This document shows positions 62,753 to 64,000 of a DNA stretch of 64,000 nucleotides, one piece after another. The notes under the pieces are model-generated. The model was not told the origin of the DNA and did no database searches. It saw only the letters and a program-made list of their open reading frames with translations. This DNA comes from Clostridiales bacterium. Lineage in GTDB: Bacteria > Bacillota > Clostridia > Lachnospirales > Lachnospiraceae. The DNA is taken from NCBI GenBank assembly GCA_018366495.1, contig JAGZHZ010000009.1, positions 1-64,000 on the forward strand, given 5' to 3'. The first letter of the stretch is position 1; the number at the start of each line of letters is the position of its first letter. The position numbers and the translations under genes were made by a program.

Positions 62753-63226
62753 ATGAAACTTCTAATAAAACAAAGAGTATTTTCATGGACAGACACGTAT
62801 GATATTTATGATGAAGCAGGGAAAGTAAAATATTTCGTGAAAGCGGAACTGATGTCTTTAGGACATCGGCTTCATGTATATGATCAGTTTGGACAGGAAA
62901 TTGGATTAATTAAAGAAAAAATTTTGACATTTCTGCCGGCATTTGAGATTGAAGTAAATGGAAAAACAATTGGAAGAATACAGAAAAAATTTACCTTGTT
63001 ACGTCCGAGATATGAGGTGGATTTTCAAGGATGGATGGTAGAAGGTGATATGCTGGGATGGAATTATGACGTATATTCAGAAAATGGCTATATCCTTCAT
63101 ATTTCAAAACAGCTTCTGCAATGGGGCGATACATATGTTCTTGATTTTGTAAATCCACAAGATGAATGGATGGCATTGCTTCTGGTTCTTGCGATTGATG
63201 CGGCAAACTGCAGCGATAATAATTGA
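62753..63226 (+). CDS. LURP-one-related (YxjI-like) family protein
   Basis: A 157-aa protein with the LOR pattern KQRVFSWTDTYDIYDEAGKVKYFVKAE, a repeated hairpin-strand architecture (tubby-like fold), and WGDTYVLDFVN near the end. It is conserved but functionally uncharacterised; the fold is related to phospholipid scramblases. The start lies after GTGAGGGA. It is followed by a terminator. Confidence 0.83.
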   Translation: MKLLIKQRVFSWTDTYDIYDEAGKVKYFVKAELMSLGHRLHVYDQFGQEIGLIKEKILTFLPAFEIEVNGKTIGRIQKKFTLLRPRYEVDFQGWMVEGDMLGWNYDVYSENGYILHISKQLLQWGDTYVLDFVNPQDEWMALLLVLAIDAANCSDNN

Positions 63227-63247
63227 GAATAAAAAAATATAGGTTCC

Positions 63248-63293
63248 AAAAGACTCTCTTGAAAGAGGTTTGATCTTTCAGGAGAGTCTTTTT
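63248..63293 (+). terminator. Terminator after the LURP-one-like gene
   Basis: A 19-bp near-perfect stem (AAAAGACTCTC... with its complement) followed by T's. Confidence 0.88.
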
Positions 63294-63471
63294 GTAACAT
63301 TATAGGCTTACTATATTTTTGACAGAAGCATCAGCGAAAGCAAAAAGAAACGAGGAATACAAAAACCCCCTACAGGGCTTGTGATGAAATATTTTCTGTG
63401 ATAATATATCAAGATAATAATTTTTGAAAGGATTTGATAAAGGTGCAGCAAAAAGGGAAGGAACAAAAAGA

Positions 63472-64000
63472 ATGGGCAGATATATCATAAAAAGACTGAT
63501 TCAGTTGATTCCAATATTAATAGGAATTACTTTTTTATCCTTTGCGATGATGCGTTTAGCTGGCGGGGACGCCGTCACTTATATGTATGAAAATGCAGGA
63601 GCTGCCGTATCTCAGGAGATTATTGACAAGACAAAAGCAGAATATGGACTGGATCAGCCTTTTCTCGTCCAGTATGCAAAATGGTTTTCGGGAATGATGA
63701 CGGGGGATATGGGAGAGAGTTATGTATCTCACAGAGATGTATATGAGACATTTGTTTCAAAACTGCCAGCGACACTTTTGCTTACGCTTACTTCTATTCT
63801 CACAACCATTGTAATCGCACTGCCTCTGGGCATTCTCTCAGCAGTAAAACAAAATAAATGGGTGGATTATCTGATTCGTTTTTTCAGTTTTATCGGAAAT
63901 TCCATGCCCAATTTTTTCGCTGCACTTGTATTGATGTATTTTTTGGCGATCCAATTAAAAATTCTTCCGGTTGTGACAAATAAAAATCTGGCGCAGAGCA
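63472..64000 (+). CDS. Peptide-type ABC permease (DppB/OppB family), 3' truncated by window
   Basis: The first 176 residues of a family 5 permease: MGRYIIKRLIQLIPILIGI, then FAMMRLAGGDAV, GLDQPFLVQYAKW, and ETFVSKLPATLLLT. The operon continues beyond the window. The ATG 63472 follows AAGGGAAGG. It is separate from and less A/T-rich than the importer at 45.7 kb. Confidence 0.9.
   Translation, partial: MGRYIIKRLIQLIPILIGITFLSFAMMRLAGGDAVTYMYENAGAAVSQEIIDKTKAEYGLDQPFLVQYAKWFSGMMTGDMGESYVSHRDVYETFVSKLPATLLLTLTSILTTIVIALPLGILSAVKQNKWVDYLIRFFSFIGNSMPNFFAALVLMYFLAIQLKILPVVTNKNLAQS

Noticed and set aside
1..64000. Prophage, integrase, CRISPR-Cas, restriction-modification or toxin-antitoxin genes
   Set aside because: Looked for by motif throughout; apart from the TnpB remnant I found none I could support.

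Overview
The window looks like chromosome from a low-GC Gram-positive gut Clostridia member, most likely Lachnospiraceae. Support comes from A-rich AGGAGG-type ribosome binding sites, frequent TTG/GTG starts, near-consensus sigma-A promoters (17-bp spacers), U-tracted terminators, large Thr/Glu-rich surface proteins, an acetogen-type folate methyl branch (fhs at the left edge, metF/metV/rnfC-type genes at 55.8-59.4 kb), and an AUU-initiated infC. I cannot fix the species.

Layout. 0-1 kb: end of formate-THF ligase and a formate/nitrite channel. 1-16.6 kb: cell-surface genes (a 1505-aa repeat protein, a repeat-plus-beta-lactamase-fold protein, an M23 endopeptidase with four repeats, an Ig-like protein), interleaved with a TnpB transposase remnant that keeps its element end, small conserved genes, the infC-rpmI-rplT operon behind a leader terminator, and three tRNA-Leu genes, two of them a tandem copy. 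16.6-20 kb: a polysaccharide tyrosine-phosphorelay set (CpsB/C/D-like) in which an extracytoplasmic domain and the phosphatase are separated by one A9 frameshift. 20-33.2 kb: housekeeping genes (glmM, glmS, nucleotidyltransferase, apt, rel, MBL hydrolase, hemZ, HD-GYP, hisS, aspS). 33.3-36.3 kb: a lipoprotein, a DUF1294 protein, glyA. 36.5-43.1 kb: a MacAB-like ABC system with two adaptors, one carrying a giant repeat-filled insert. 43.2-45.3 kb: rpsB and tsf.

45.3-55.3 kb is a visibly more A/T-rich block. A cobalamin riboswitch with a terminator platform precedes a peptide/nickel-type ABC importer and a CGGC-family protein; after a strong terminator, a second promoter with a dyad over its -10 box precedes a deletion-damaged methyltransferase gene and a FecBCD-type importer. 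I read the block as cobalt, nickel or corrinoid acquisition. 55.8-59.4 kb encodes a methylene-THF reductase set in which RnfC is fused to a MetV-like domain. 59.5-62.5 kb has two MATE exporters on the minus strand, each behind a leader terminator. The window ends in a LURP-one-like gene and a truncated peptide-type permease.

The most unusual items are the frameshifted membrane phosphatase, the insert-bearing ABC adaptor, the two-importer B12-linked block, the dyad in the infC promoter, tRNA-Leu with an A34 anticodon, and the MATE leaders.
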